Notes under the pieces: model-generated
The model's database searches: none
The model's input: the letters and a program-made list of their open reading frames with translations, nothing else
Told to the model about the DNA's origin: nothing
Position numbers and translations under genes: made by a program
NCBI GenBank assembly: GCA_019246795.1
Contig: JAFAPY010000185.1
Coordinates: 1-51,528 of the forward strand
DNA length: 51,528 nucleotides
Source: Streptosporangiaceae bacterium
GTDB lineage: Bacteria; Actinomycetota; Actinomycetes; Streptosporangiales; Streptosporangiaceae
Reading direction: 5' to 3'
In this document: positions 24,679 through 33,533 of the stretch, one piece after another
Numbering within the stretch: position 1 is the stretch's first letter
Layout of the letters: every line of letters begins with the position of its first letter

Positions 24679-26314
24679 TTAACCTTGTCCGCTCTGGAAG
24701 GATAGCGGTCCGTGCTGAGTGGCCGCTGGCGACTTGGAGACGATGGCGTGCTGCGGACCGATGGCGTGCCTGGCGCTGCGGACCGATGGCGTGCCTGGCG
24801 CGGGGACGCACGGCGTGCCTGGCGCGGGAGGCCGCCGCGACCCGCCTGTCCCGCAGGTGCCGGCGGACCGCGGTCGCGCCAAGAGCGCCGCCGACGGGCA
24901 GCGTGATCAGAGCGGGCAGCTGATAGCGCCAGGAGAACTCATACAGGTCGGCACCGAGCAGCGTCGCGACGCCCACGCCGGTTACCAGCAGGCAGGCCAG
25001 CGCCAGCCGCGGGTCACGGTACCGGCGGTAGCTGAACATCCCGGCGGTTCCGACCAGCAGCGCGAGCAAGAACACCGGTCCTGGGGTGTAGCCGCCGCCC
25101 AGCTGGTAGGTCCTGAGCATGGCCGCGGCGGGTCGCCAGACGTGGATCGTGCCGCCTCCCGCGCGGCGGAAGACGGCGCTGGCGCTGTTGGCGCCGTACC
25201 GGGTCAGCAACGGCGGGTAGTAGGGGAAGCTGAGCTGGAACTGCCAGCGCGCCACCGGGGTGTCGCCTTCGCGGGTGTCCCGGGTGAGGGCGAAGATCTT
25301 CACCGAATCGGCGGCGATGTCGCCGGCCACCCGCAGCGGCTGCTGCCTGAGCACGTCGTAGGCGAGCTGGCGCTGCAGCGGGCTGGTGCTGATCTGCCGG
25401 CCGGTCCGTGGGTCGACGACGGCGTAGGTGTGACGCGGCGCGGCCGGGTTGTTGACCAGCCCGTCGACGCCCAGCCTGGCTTGCACCGGCGGCGCGGGGC
25501 ACAGCGGCCGGACCGCGGCGGGCAGCTTCAGCGTGGCGCAATCGGCGGCGTGCGCCGTCCGGCCGTACAGGTACACGGCCCCCATGCCGGACAGCTGGTA
25601 CCCGTCATGCAGGATCACGCCGGAGTAGGCCAGGTAGCCGGCGGCGGGCACCGCAAAGCAGGCTGCCAGCACAGCGCCGTGCAGCAGGCGGCTGCGCCAG
25701 GGCCGGGTGACGGTCAGTACGTAGGCCAGGGCGGGCACGATCAGCACTTCGCCTACCTGGCGTACCGGTGCCGACGCCCCCAGCGCGAGCCCCCCGCAGG
25801 CCACCAGGGCCAGCCCGGGCCGGGGCTGCCACAGCAGCAGGACCAGGCCGGCCACCACGAGTGCCTCGAACAGCACGTCAGGCATGATCGTCTGCTCAGC
25901 CTGCACCTGGTAGGCGTCGAGCAAGACGGGGGCCACGGCCAAGGCGGCGAGCCAGCGGGCCACGCCGAGGCGCATCAGCAGCACGTACAGTGCGGCGGCC
26001 ATGGCCAGCCCGGCGATGTGCTGAAGGAAGACGACGAAGCCCAGGTTCGCGAAGGCCAGCACCGGGCGCAGCACAACCAGCGTGTAGCCGAGGGGATCGA
26101 ACGACGCCGACTGGTTAGCAGTGAAGTCCGTGCCGAACAGGTAACGCTTGGAGTCGATATACAGCAGCGCGGGCTGGTAGCCGAGCTGGGCCAGCCCGCG
26201 CAGCACGAGCCCGGCGGCCAGCAGCACGATGAAGAGCCAGTGCCGGCGCAGCACGTCGGTGACGGCCCAGATGGCCCGGTCCGCCGGACTTACGATCTCG
26301 ATCCTGTCGGTCAA
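24679..26314 (-). CDS. Multi-spanning glycosyltransferase-like membrane protein, frame altered by 25-bp duplication
   Basis: About 540 residues. A short cytosolic start (TDRIEIVSPADRAIW) is followed by ~10 membrane helices, with LLYIDSKRYLFG in the first outer loop and a Cys-containing extracellular domain (about 230-390). It resembles phospholipid-carrier-dependent GT-C transferases; donor and acceptor unknown. TTG 26314 has GAGGA six bases upstream; ATG 26362 is an alternative. In its main frame there is no stop and it runs into the next GT87 gene, a total of 1048 residues. Removing one copy of the perfect 25-bp duplication at 24751-24800 restores a frame ending at TAA 24679-24681, which I take as the natural end. 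Confidence 0.65.
24751..24824. repeat. 25-bp perfect tandem duplication plus a diverged 24-bp copy
   Basis: Two identical 25-bp units (24751-24775 and 24776-24800, starting CTGCGGACCG) are followed by a related 24-bp unit (24801-24824). The 25-bp unit is not a multiple of three, so its copy number decides the frame of the overlapping membrane-protein gene. Confidence 0.9.
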
Positions 26315-26394
26315 CGCAATCCTCAGCGTCGGTGCCGGGCCGCATTTGTGGCAGGGGATCATTCTGCCGCAGGGCCGAGTGCCGCAGCGGCGGC

Positions 26395-27768
26395 TTACCG
26401 AGATTCCGGCTGCCGGGAAACGACCGAGACCAAGAGCAGCACGCCGAAGGCGGCCAGCCCGGCGAGGATGTAGGCGTTGCCGGTGATCAGTTCCAGGCCG
26501 TGCCAGTGGTATTCGGCGTAGCCGGGCTGGTCGCCGTGCCACAGGTAGTCCCCCGGCGGGGTGTTCGGCGGTATCCAGATCAAGCCGAGCGAGTCGTGGC
26601 CGAGGTGCGGCCTGGCCCCGAACAGGCTGGTTGGCCAGGAGGCGAACCACACCACGATGGCCGCCGCCGCGATCCCGCACGCGACGGCGGCGGTGCGGGC
26701 GCCGCGCCGGGCGGCCCGCACCGCGTAGTACACGGCGGTCATCGCGCCCGGAGCGATCCACACCCAGTGGTGGTCCCAGCTGATCGGCGAGATCAGCAGG
26801 CCGGTCAGGGCCGCCATCAGCACTGCGAGCATGCCGTGGCCCTTGCGGTCGAGCACGGCCGCCGCGACCACGCCGGCCGCCCCGGCCAGCACCGCCGCGG
26901 CCGCCCACGCGGGCCGCCCCGCAGCCACGCTGCCCGCCAGCCTGGTGATCAGGCCGTCAACGGACTGGTTGCCCGCCCAGCCGGGGAACCCGGTCCGCCC
27001 GCTTTGGGCGAACAGGCCGCCGAACCACCACGCCGATGAGTCCCTGGGCAGCACCGCGAAGCCGAGCAGGACGGTGAACGCGAAACCCGCGCAGGCCATC
27101 GCCGCCTGGCGGAACTTCCTGGCCAGCAGCAGGTACGGGATGAAGATCAGCGGGACCAGCTTGACGCCGGCGGCGACGCCGGTGGCGAACCCCTTCCACC
27201 AGCGGCTGCGTGGGGTGTCCGGCTGCGTCAGGTCCCAGATGATCAGCGCCATCAGCACCAAGTTGACCTGGCCGAGGTACATGGTCCGCTGCACCGGCTC
27301 GGTCCAGTAGACGGCCGCGGTGCCCAGCAGCGCCGCGCCGGCCCGGATCCGGCCCGCGTAGCCGAGGCCGCCGGCGGTAAGCCACATCGCCGCCAGCAGC
27401 GCCACGATGTCCACCGCCAGCGAGACCTGCTGGCACAGCCACCACGGCAGCAGCGAGACGCCCACGAACGCTATCGCCGCGAACGGCGTGTAGGTAAACG
27501 GCAGATGCCCCCGGCTCGCCCAGTCATAAAGCGGCACCGCAAGGTGGGGGTCGTACAGCGGCCTGACATGCCGCACGATCAGTCCGCCGGACCGGTACAC
27601 CGCCAGGTCAACCGGGTCCAGGGTGAAGCTCTTCGGGTGGGTGACCGCATAGGCCACGTAACCCGCCAAGCCGACGGCGAACACCGCCAGGCCGGCCACC
27701 AGCAGCCAGGTGCCCTTGACCGTGCTGTCCGACGCGGTTGACGGCCGGCCAGACAGGACCGATCTCAC
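26395..27768 (-). CDS. GT87-family (DUF2029) mannosyltransferase-like membrane protein
   Basis: A 457-residue paralogue of the gene at 23168-24652. Seen: VDLAVYRSGGLIV, FTYTPFAAIAFV, YWTEPVQRTMYLGQVNLVLM, GVAAGVKLVPLIFI and LLISPISWDHHWVWI, with 9-11 membrane helices. It likely adds mannose or a related sugar to a lipid-linked glycan on the outer face. The start is GTG 27768 with GGGGGA upstream. It heads a minus-strand run of three membrane glycosyltransferases and is divergent from a methyltransferase gene. Confidence 0.82.
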   Translation of the reverse strand: MRSVLSGRPSTASDSTVKGTWLLVAGLAVFAVGLAGYVAYAVTHPKSFTLDPVDLAVYRSGGLIVRHVRPLYDPHLAVPLYDWASRGHLPFTYTPFAAIAFVGVSLLPWWLCQQVSLAVDIVALLAAMWLTAGGLGYAGRIRAGAALLGTAAVYWTEPVQRTMYLGQVNLVLMALIIWDLTQPDTPRSRWWKGFATGVAAGVKLVPLIFIPYLLLARKFRQAAMACAGFAFTVLLGFAVLPRDSSAWWFGGLFAQSGRTGFPGWAGNQSVDGLITRLAGSVAAGRPAWAAAAVLAGAAGVVAAAVLDRKGHGMLAVLMAALTGLLISPISWDHHWVWIAPGAMTAVYYAVRAARRGARTAAVACGIAAAAIVVWFASWPTSLFGARPHLGHDSLGLIWIPPNTPPGDYLWHGDQPGYAEYHWHGLELITGNAYILAGLAAFGVLLLVSVVSRQPESR

Positions 27769-27864
27769 CGTGCGTCCCCCGGATGCTCGCTCACCTCGCC
27801 CACCCTAGTGGCTAGGGCGCCGGTATGCGCTGCCCTGGAGCTGCCCCGCACTAGCCTTGGGTCC

Positions 27865-29073
27865 ATGACCGACGAGCTGGCGTGGCTGCGGGAACGGCTG
27901 GCCGACCGGGTCGTCGCCGCCAACGACATCGGCAGCGACCTGGTCGCCGGCGCGCTGCGTGCGGTGCCGCGGCACCTGTTCCTGCCCGGGCTGCCGCCGG
28001 AGGCCGCGTACCGCGACGACGCCATCGTGACCAAGCGGGACACCAGCGGACAGCCGGTCAGCTCGTCGTCGCAGCCTGCCATGATGGCGATCATGCTGGC
28101 CCAGCTGCACCTGGTGCCCGGCCAGCGGGTCCTGGAAATCGGCGCGGGGACCGGCTACAACGCCGCGCTGATCAGGCACATCGTCGGTCCTGTCGGCCTG
28201 GTGGTGAGCATCGACATCGACACCGAGCTGGCCGACCGTGCCCGCGAGCACCTGGCGAGCGCCGGATACCCCGATGTGGCGGTGCTGGCCGCGGACGGCG
28301 CGGAGGGCTGCGCCGCGTACGCGCCGTTTGACCGGGTGATCGCCACCGTCGGGGTGAGCGACCTCGCGCAGGCGTGGCTGGATCAGGCGGGCGAGACCGC
28401 CAGGATCGTAGTGCCGCTGGACGTCGGCGGGATACAGCTCTCCGTCGCGTTCGGGCGCATCGGGCGGCACTGGGCCAGCAGGTCGCTGGCGCCGTGCGGG
28501 TTCATGCGGATACGCGGCTCGCTCGGGGGCCACGACCGCATCGTGTCCCCTGAGCCCGGCCTGGCTGTCATCTTGTACGACGGGCGCGACGTCAACCCGG
28601 TTGCGCTGGCCGCCGCGCTCGCCGGGTCGCCCACCGAGCAGCCGGCCGGCGTCGAGGCTGGGCCGGCGCAGGTCTCCTGGAGCCTGGGACTGTGGCTGGC
28701 CACCCGCGAGCCGCGCTGGTGCACGGTGCGCGCCCAGGGCGGCCCTTCTGGCGGGCCCCCGGAAGCTCCCCGCTTGCCCGCGTGTCCCCCGGCCGCCTTC
28801 GGCATCGTCGACGATGACGGGATCGCGGTGCTGTCCCCGCCCGGCGCAACGGGATCGCAGCCGCTTTGTGCGACCGGATTCGGCCCGGGTGCGGCACGGC
28901 TCGCCGCGGACCTGGCCGCGCAGGTCCGGGCGTGGGACGAGGCGGGACGGCCCGGTGTGGCCGGGCTCCGCGTGGATGCCTACCCGCGGTCGGCGCCGGA
29001 CCAGCCGTGCCTGCTCGGCGACGAGCTTGTCATCGAGCGTCCTGCCACCAGGTTCGTCATGTACCGGACGTAA
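27865..29073 (+). CDS. Protein-L-isoaspartate methyltransferase-like SAM methyltransferase
   Basis: A 402-residue protein. The N-terminal half is PCMT-like: a helical start, PRHLFLPG, YRDDAIVTK, the substrate loop SSSSQPAMMAIMLAQL, and SAM motif VLEIGAGTGYNAALI. The C-terminal half (about 240-402) extends beyond ordinary PCMT (~215 residues) and probably forms an extra domain as in actinobacterial PCMT homologues. It may repair isoaspartate or act on a peptide substrate; no RiPP precursor is seen near it. ATG 27865 was chosen over the in-frame codon at 27808, which lies in the promoter region. Confidence 0.8.
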   Translation: MTDELAWLRERLADRVVAANDIGSDLVAGALRAVPRHLFLPGLPPEAAYRDDAIVTKRDTSGQPVSSSSQPAMMAIMLAQLHLVPGQRVLEIGAGTGYNAALIRHIVGPVGLVVSIDIDTELADRAREHLASAGYPDVAVLAADGAEGCAAYAPFDRVIATVGVSDLAQAWLDQAGETARIVVPLDVGGIQLSVAFGRIGRHWASRSLAPCGFMRIRGSLGGHDRIVSPEPGLAVILYDGRDVNPVALAAALAGSPTEQPAGVEAGPAQVSWSLGLWLATREPRWCTVRAQGGPSGGPPEAPRLPACPPAAFGIVDDDGIAVLSPPGATGSQPLCATGFGPGAARLAADLAAQVRAWDEAGRPGVAGLRVDAYPRSAPDQPCLLGDELVIERPATRFVMYRT

Positions 29074-29082
29074 CCTGGCAGC

Positions 29083-29688
29083 GTGAGTAATTCCCACCTG
29101 GAGACCGAGCAGAAGTACGAGGCGGATCCGGGGTTCACGCTGCCCGACCTCGGCGCAGCCGCCGCGGTGGCCGGCACGCAGCGGTACCTGCTGCACGCCA
29201 CCTACTTCGACACCGACGATCTCGCGCTGAACTCCCGCGGCGTCACGCTGCGCCGGCGCACCGGTGGCGCCGACGCAGGCTGGCACCTCAAGCTGCCGGT
29301 GCGGACCGGGACCAGGCAGGAAGTACATGCGCCGCTGGACGAAGGCACCGATGAGGTCCCGGCGGAACTGGCCGCGCAGGTTGCGCAGATCACCGCAGGC
29401 CGGCGGCTGCGCCCGATCGCCACCCTCGATACCGAACGAACGATGGTGACTCTCGCCGGTCCCGCTGGCGCGGTGCTGGCGGAGGTCGCCGACGACCGGG
29501 TGACCGCCACCCGGCTGGACAGGCCGGGTCGCCAGCCGACGCGCTGGCGCGAGATCGAGGTGGAAGCCGGCTCGCAGGACCCCGCCGCCCTGTCGGCCGC
29601 TGAGCAGGCCGGCATGCTGCTGCGCCGGGCCGGGGCGAGGCCGTCGTCGGAAGGCTCCAAGCTGGCCCGCCTGCTCGGCAGCGGCTGA
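29083..29688 (+). CDS. CYTH-domain protein (triphosphate tunnel metalloenzyme)
   Basis: A 201-residue CYTH protein. The signature ExExK is present as ETEQK at 7-11; the tunnel strands include TYFDTDDLAL, LRRRTGG, WHLKLP, RTMVTL, EVADDRV and WREIEVE. Family members hydrolyse triphosphate compounds or make thiamine triphosphate/cAMP; the exact substrate is open. There is no CHAD domain attached. The GTG start lies 9 nt after the methyltransferase stop, and two hairpin repeats follow the stop. Confidence 0.9.
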   Translation: MSNSHLETEQKYEADPGFTLPDLGAAAAVAGTQRYLLHATYFDTDDLALNSRGVTLRRRTGGADAGWHLKLPVRTGTRQEVHAPLDEGTDEVPAELAAQVAQITAGRRLRPIATLDTERTMVTLAGPAGAVLAEVADDRVTATRLDRPGRQPTRWREIEVEAGSQDPAALSAAEQAGMLLRRAGARPSSEGSKLARLLGSG

Positions 29689-29693
29689 ACCGG

Positions 29694-29795
29694 CTCAGTG
29701 CCTGCCGGAGCGCGCGCGTCGGGCAGGCCGCCGCGCGGCCGCTCGGTGCCTCCTGGAGCGCGCGCGTCGGGCAAAGCCGCCGCGCGGCCGCTCAG
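29694..29795 (-). repeat. Dispersed GC-rich hairpin repeats, copies 2 and 3 in tandem
   Basis: Two adjacent copies (29694-29746 and 29747-29795) start five bases after the CYTH stop. Both hold the core GGAGCGCGCGCGTCGGGC followed by GCCGCCGCGCGGCCGCTC. The loop differs between copies (AGGCC versus AAAGCC), so they are not a recent duplication. Confidence 0.75.
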
Positions 29796-29903
29796 AGGAA
29801 ACTCATAGCCGGCGCTGACCTGGTGCTGAGGCTGCTGGGATGACATGAGGATAATGACTGCCATGGAGGACCACAGCCCGGCCGCGGCGCAGCCGCAGGC
29901 GGC

Positions 29904-30608
29904 GTGCAGCGCGCCGACGGCACGCCGGTGCGGGTGCTCGTCGTCGACGACGAGCCCAGCCTGGCGGAACTGCTCGGCAGCGTCCTGCGGTATGAGGGCT
30001 GGGACGTCCGCACCGCGGGCAACGGCGCCGACGCGGTACGGACCGCACGCGAGTTCCGCCCCGATGCGGTGGTGCTCGACGTCATGCTGCCCGACTTCGA
30101 CGGCATCGAGGTCATGCGCAGGCTCCGCGCGGACCTGGCGCGGATATGCGTCCTGTTCCTCACCGCGCGGGACGCCGTGGAAGACCGGGTCGCCGGCATC
30201 ACCGCCGGCGGCGACGACTACGTGACCAAGCCGTTCAGCCTGGAAGAGGTGCTCGCCCGGCTGCGCGGCCTGCTGCGCCGGGCCAGCCTGACCCGCGCCG
30301 CCAGCGAGGGCCTGCTCGCCGTCGGCGACCTGACCATGGACGAGGAAGCCCGCGAGGTCCGCAGGGGCGGCGAGCTGATCGACCTGACCGCGACCGAGTT
30401 CGAGCTGCTCAGGTTCTTGATGCGCAACCCGAGGCGGGTGCTGTCCAAGGCGCAGATCCTGGACCGGGTGTGGAACTACGACTTCGGCGGCCAGGCGCAC
30501 GTGGTCGAGCTGTACATCAGCTACCTGCGCAAGAAGATCGACGCCGGCCGGCCACCGCTGATCCACACGGTCCGGGGCGTCGGCTACGTGCTGAAGCCAG
30601 CGAGCTGA
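29904..30608 (+). CDS. OmpR-family response regulator
   Basis: A 234-residue response regulator: receiver with Asp15-Asp16, phospho-acceptor Asp59 and Lys109 (YVTKPF), then an OmpR winged helix (about 135-232; LTATEFELLRFLMRN, HTVRGVGYVLKP). GTG 29904 is the first start that keeps the whole receiver. The stop overlaps the kinase start (TGATG). Regulon unknown. Confidence 0.94.
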   Translation: MQRADGTPVRVLVVDDEPSLAELLGSVLRYEGWDVRTAGNGADAVRTAREFRPDAVVLDVMLPDFDGIEVMRRLRADLARICVLFLTARDAVEDRVAGITAGGDDYVTKPFSLEEVLARLRGLLRRASLTRAASEGLLAVGDLTMDEEAREVRRGGELIDLTATEFELLRFLMRNPRRVLSKAQILDRVWNYDFGGQAHVVELYISYLRKKIDAGRPPLIHTVRGVGYVLKPAS

Positions 30609-32287
30609 TGTCCGGCACGCGCCAGGCAGGCCCGCAGCGCCCGGCGACGCCGACACGGACGAGGTGGCTCGCGGGCCGCACGCTGTCCGCGCGGCTGATC
30701 GCCGGCGTCTTGCTGCTGCTCATCGGCGCATGCGCGGTGATCGGGGTCGTCACCTACTTCGCGGTCCGCAGCTCGATGGTCTCCACACTCGACGGGCAGC
30801 TGGGCAGCTCCAGCGGCACCTACGCCGTGTGCATCGAGAACCAGCATGAGGGCTCCACTAGCCAGGGCGGCGGGGGCGGGCCGGGCGGCGGCCAATTCGA
30901 GGGCCAGCCGCCGCCCAACAGCAACTACTGCGCCCAAGGACAGCCGCAGGGGATGCTGGGCGTCCGGCTCAAGGACGGCGTGATCACCAACTGCAGCGTG
31001 GTCAACGGCGCCAACAACCGGATGTGCCACCTGTCGCGGGCCGAGGAGAAGGCGCTGCGGGCGCTGCCGGTGTACTCCCCGCCGCCGAACCAGCCGCCGC
31101 CGTGGCCGAGCACCCCCTACAGTGTGGACCTCGCCTCGCTCGACGCGGACTACCGGGTGACCGCGGTCGCCGGACACGACGGCGACATCCTCATCACCGG
31201 GCTGCCGATGACCGGCGTGGAACACACGCTGGGCCAGGTGGCGACGGCCGAGCTGATCGTCTTCCCCAGCGTGCTGCTGCTGGCCGGCGTGCTCGGCACC
31301 GCACTGGTGCGGCTGTCGCTGCGGCCGCTGCGCCGGGTGGCGGCAACCGCCTCCCGGGTGGCCGAGCTGCCGCTGGAAACCGGCGAGGTGTCGCTGCCCG
31401 CCGGCGTGCCGGACAGCGACCCGCGTACCGAGGTCGGCCAGGTCGGCGCCGCGTTCAACCGGATGCTCGGCCACGTCGAGCGGGCGCTGGCCCGCCGCGC
31501 CGCCAGCGAGGCCCGGCTGCGCCGGTTCGCCGCCGACGCGAGCCATGAGCTGCGCACCCCGCTGTCCGCGATCCGCGGCTACGCCGAGTTCGCCACGCGG
31601 CACCGCGGCCCGCTGCCAGACGACCTCACGCACGCGCTGCAACGGATCCAGGCGGAGTCGGCGCGGATGAGCATCCTCGTCGACGACCTGCTGCTGCTGG
31701 CGCGGCTGGACGCCGGCCGCCCGCTGGAACGCGAGCCGGTCGACCTGTCCCGGCTGGCGATCGACGCGACCAGCGACGCGCGGTTCGCCCGCGGCGACCA
31801 CCGCTGGCGCCTGGACCTGCCCGACGACCCGGTGCTGGTCAGCGGCGATGAGCACCGCCTGCACCAGGTCATGGCGAACCTGCTCAGCAACGCGGGAACG
31901 CACACACCGCCCGACACCACCGTCACCGTGGCGCTCGCCGTCACCCGCGGGAGGCCCCCGGATGCCGCGGATCACACGGTAGTCCAACGAGGCCCCCTGA
32001 CTGCCGGGCCGCGGGCCGAGCTGAGCATCACCGACGACGGTCCCGGCATCCCCCCGCGGCTGCTGCCGGAGCTGTTCGAGCGGTTCGCCCGGGCCGACAC
32101 CTCGCGGGCGCGCAACGGCGAGAACACGGGGAAGAGCACGGGCCTGGGCCTGGCCATCGTGGACGCCGTCGTGGCCGCGCACGCCGGCAGCATCACGGTG
32201 AGCAGCCGCCCCGGCATGACACGGTTCGCCATCAGCCTGCCGCTGCTGGCCGAGCCCGCGGAAAATCGCCGCGCGCCGGCGATGTGA
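30608..32287 (+). CDS. Membrane sensor histidine kinase (HAMP-HisKA-HATPase)
   Basis: A 559-residue sensor kinase. TM1 is about 28-51 and TM2 about 213-235. The outer domain between them is Gly/Pro/Gln-rich and carries four cysteines (75, 108, 129, 140). HAMP lies at about 236-300, the H-box at SHELRTP with His313, the N-box at NLLSNAGTHT, and G boxes at DDGPGIPP and GLGLAIVDAV. It is co-translated with the OmpR regulator. The organisation is like mycobacterial TcrY/MprB-type kinases, but the sensor domain is not one I can name. Confidence 0.94.
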   Translation: MSGTRQAGPQRPATPTRTRWLAGRTLSARLIAGVLLLLIGACAVIGVVTYFAVRSSMVSTLDGQLGSSSGTYAVCIENQHEGSTSQGGGGGPGGGQFEGQPPPNSNYCAQGQPQGMLGVRLKDGVITNCSVVNGANNRMCHLSRAEEKALRALPVYSPPPNQPPPWPSTPYSVDLASLDADYRVTAVAGHDGDILITGLPMTGVEHTLGQVATAELIVFPSVLLLAGVLGTALVRLSLRPLRRVAATASRVAELPLETGEVSLPAGVPDSDPRTEVGQVGAAFNRMLGHVERALARRAASEARLRRFAADASHELRTPLSAIRGYAEFATRHRGPLPDDLTHALQRIQAESARMSILVDDLLLLARLDAGRPLEREPVDLSRLAIDATSDARFARGDHRWRLDLPDDPVLVSGDEHRLHQVMANLLSNAGTHTPPDTTVTVALAVTRGRPPDAADHTVVQRGPLTAGPRAELSITDDGPGIPPRLLPELFERFARADTSRARNGENTGKSTGLGLAIVDAVVAAHAGSITVSSRPGMTRFAISLPLLAEPAENRRAPAM

Positions 32288-32315
32288 GCACCCATCGTGT
32301 GCTAGTCCTGACCTC

Positions 32316-33026
32316 ATGGACAGCGACCAGCGGCGGCTGCTGGCCACGATGCCGCTGCACGCCATCACCTCGGCGTACGGCGAGGCGGGGCTGCGGGAGC
32401 GGTTCACGGCCGAGACGGCCACGCTGCCGGACGCAGGCCGGCGCCGGGCGGATGCCGCCCTGGACCTGGCGGCCCGGCTGCATGCCGGGGACCGCAGGGA
32501 CGCCGAGCCTTACGTCAACCACCTGCTCCGGGTGGCGATCCGGATCATGTCGCACTACGGCGTGCGCGACCCCGACGTGATCTGCGCCGCGCTGCTGCAC
32601 GACGCGGCCGAAGATCACCGCGCCGAGCTTTCCCGGGGCGGCGGCCAGCATGAGGCGCTGGCTGTGCTGGCAGCTCGGTTCGGCCCGCGGGTGGCGGAGC
32701 TGGTCGCCGCGGTGACCAACCCGGTGTACGCGCCGGACCGCGATCCGCACGAGCAGTACCGCGAGCACGTCGCGGCCAGCCTGGGCCGCGACCCGTGGGC
32801 ACGGGTCATCAAGGCCTCCGACTTCGCCGACAACGGCGCGGGCCTGATCCACACCACCGGTCCGAAGCTGCGCCGCCTCGCTGGCAAGTACGCGCCGCTG
32901 GTCCCGGTGCTGCGCGAGCTGATCGGCCGCCCCGACACGCCACTGGACGAGGCGGCCAAGGACCGCATCCTCGCCCAGCTCGACCGCGCCGCCACCAGGT
33001 TCGCCGCCGTCCTCGGGGAGGGCTGA
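32316..33026 (+). CDS. HD-domain hydrolase, RSH-like (probable small alarmone hydrolase)
   Basis: A 236-residue HD protein. The metal-site pattern matches RelA/SpoT hydrolase domains: YVNHLLRVAIRI for the first His, then LLHDAAEDH (HDxxED), and a later Asp in KASDFADN. No synthetase, TGS or ACT domain follows, so it is a single-domain form similar to MESH1. It may degrade (p)ppGpp or another nucleotide. Start ATG 32316, 28 nt after the kinase stop. Confidence 0.78.
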   Translation: MDSDQRRLLATMPLHAITSAYGEAGLRERFTAETATLPDAGRRRADAALDLAARLHAGDRRDAEPYVNHLLRVAIRIMSHYGVRDPDVICAALLHDAAEDHRAELSRGGGQHEALAVLAARFGPRVAELVAAVTNPVYAPDRDPHEQYREHVAASLGRDPWARVIKASDFADNGAGLIHTTGPKLRRLAGKYAPLVPVLRELIGRPDTPLDEAAKDRILAQLDRAATRFAAVLGEG

Positions 33027-33029
33027 TAA

Positions 33030-33350
33030 GTGCCGGGACCTGACCCGCTCCCCCTCGCCGGGATCACGGTGGTCTCGGTGGAGCGGGCGGTCGCCGCGCC
33101 GTTCGCCACCCGTCACCTCGCCGACCTGGGCGCGCGGGTCATCAAGGTGGAGCGGCCGGGCGCGGGCGACTTCGCCAGGTCTTACGACGCCACCGTCAAG
33201 GGAATGGCCAGCTATTCCGTGTGGCTCAACCGCGGCAAGCAGTCGCTGAGCCTCGATATCTCCAGCGCCGCGGGCTCGTCCATCCTGGCCGGCCTCCTCG
33301 GCCGCGCGGACGTGTTCGTGCAGAACCTGGCCCGGGCGCGGCAGCCTTGC
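33030..33350 (+). pseudogene. Truncated CaiB/BaiF family (class III) CoA-transferase, N-terminal fragment
   Basis: The first ~103 residues of a class III CoA-transferase are recognisable: LAGITVVSVERAVAAPFATR, LGARVIKVERPGAGDFAR, and WLNRGKQSLSLDI up to ADVFVQNLA. The family is usually ~380-400 residues. At about 33330 a base appears lost (GGCCCGGG where GGCCCCGGG would give the normal APG), and by ~33345 the sequence changes to the antisense of another gene. The frame then runs on meaninglessly to 33989. It follows the HD gene by three bases. Confidence 0.75.
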
Positions 33351-33478
33351 AGCACCCGGCGCGAGACATCAAGACCCGGCACCTCACCGTTCCCATCGCG
33401 CCCCGCAGTCGCTTCCGCCCAGATCCGTGCGGCCTCATCGACAAGGTCGCCACGGCCGGTCCCGTCGATCACCTCCAT
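33345..33478 (-). pseudogene. N-terminal fragment of a gene, possibly a GNAT acetyltransferase
   Basis: From ATG 33478 a ~44-residue protein-like start (MEVIDGTGRGDLVDEAARIW, then PGLDVSRRVLQ) is cut at the same point as the CoA-transferase fragment on the other strand. The opening resembles the N-terminus of actinobacterial GNAT enzymes, but it is too short to be sure. Confidence 0.35.
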
Positions 33479-33533
33479 GAACGGGAGTCTGGGCACATCT
33501 TCGCGGCGGCACAACTCACTGCCGGCGGCCGCG

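Noticed and set aside
24719-26473. A 584-codon plus-strand open frame
   Set aside because: Antisense to a membrane protein; no hydrophobic segments or motifs of its own.
27865-29073. The PCMT-like methyltransferase as part of a lanthipeptide cluster
   Set aside because: Some such enzymes modify RiPPs, but no lanthionine synthetase or precursor-like gene lies near it.
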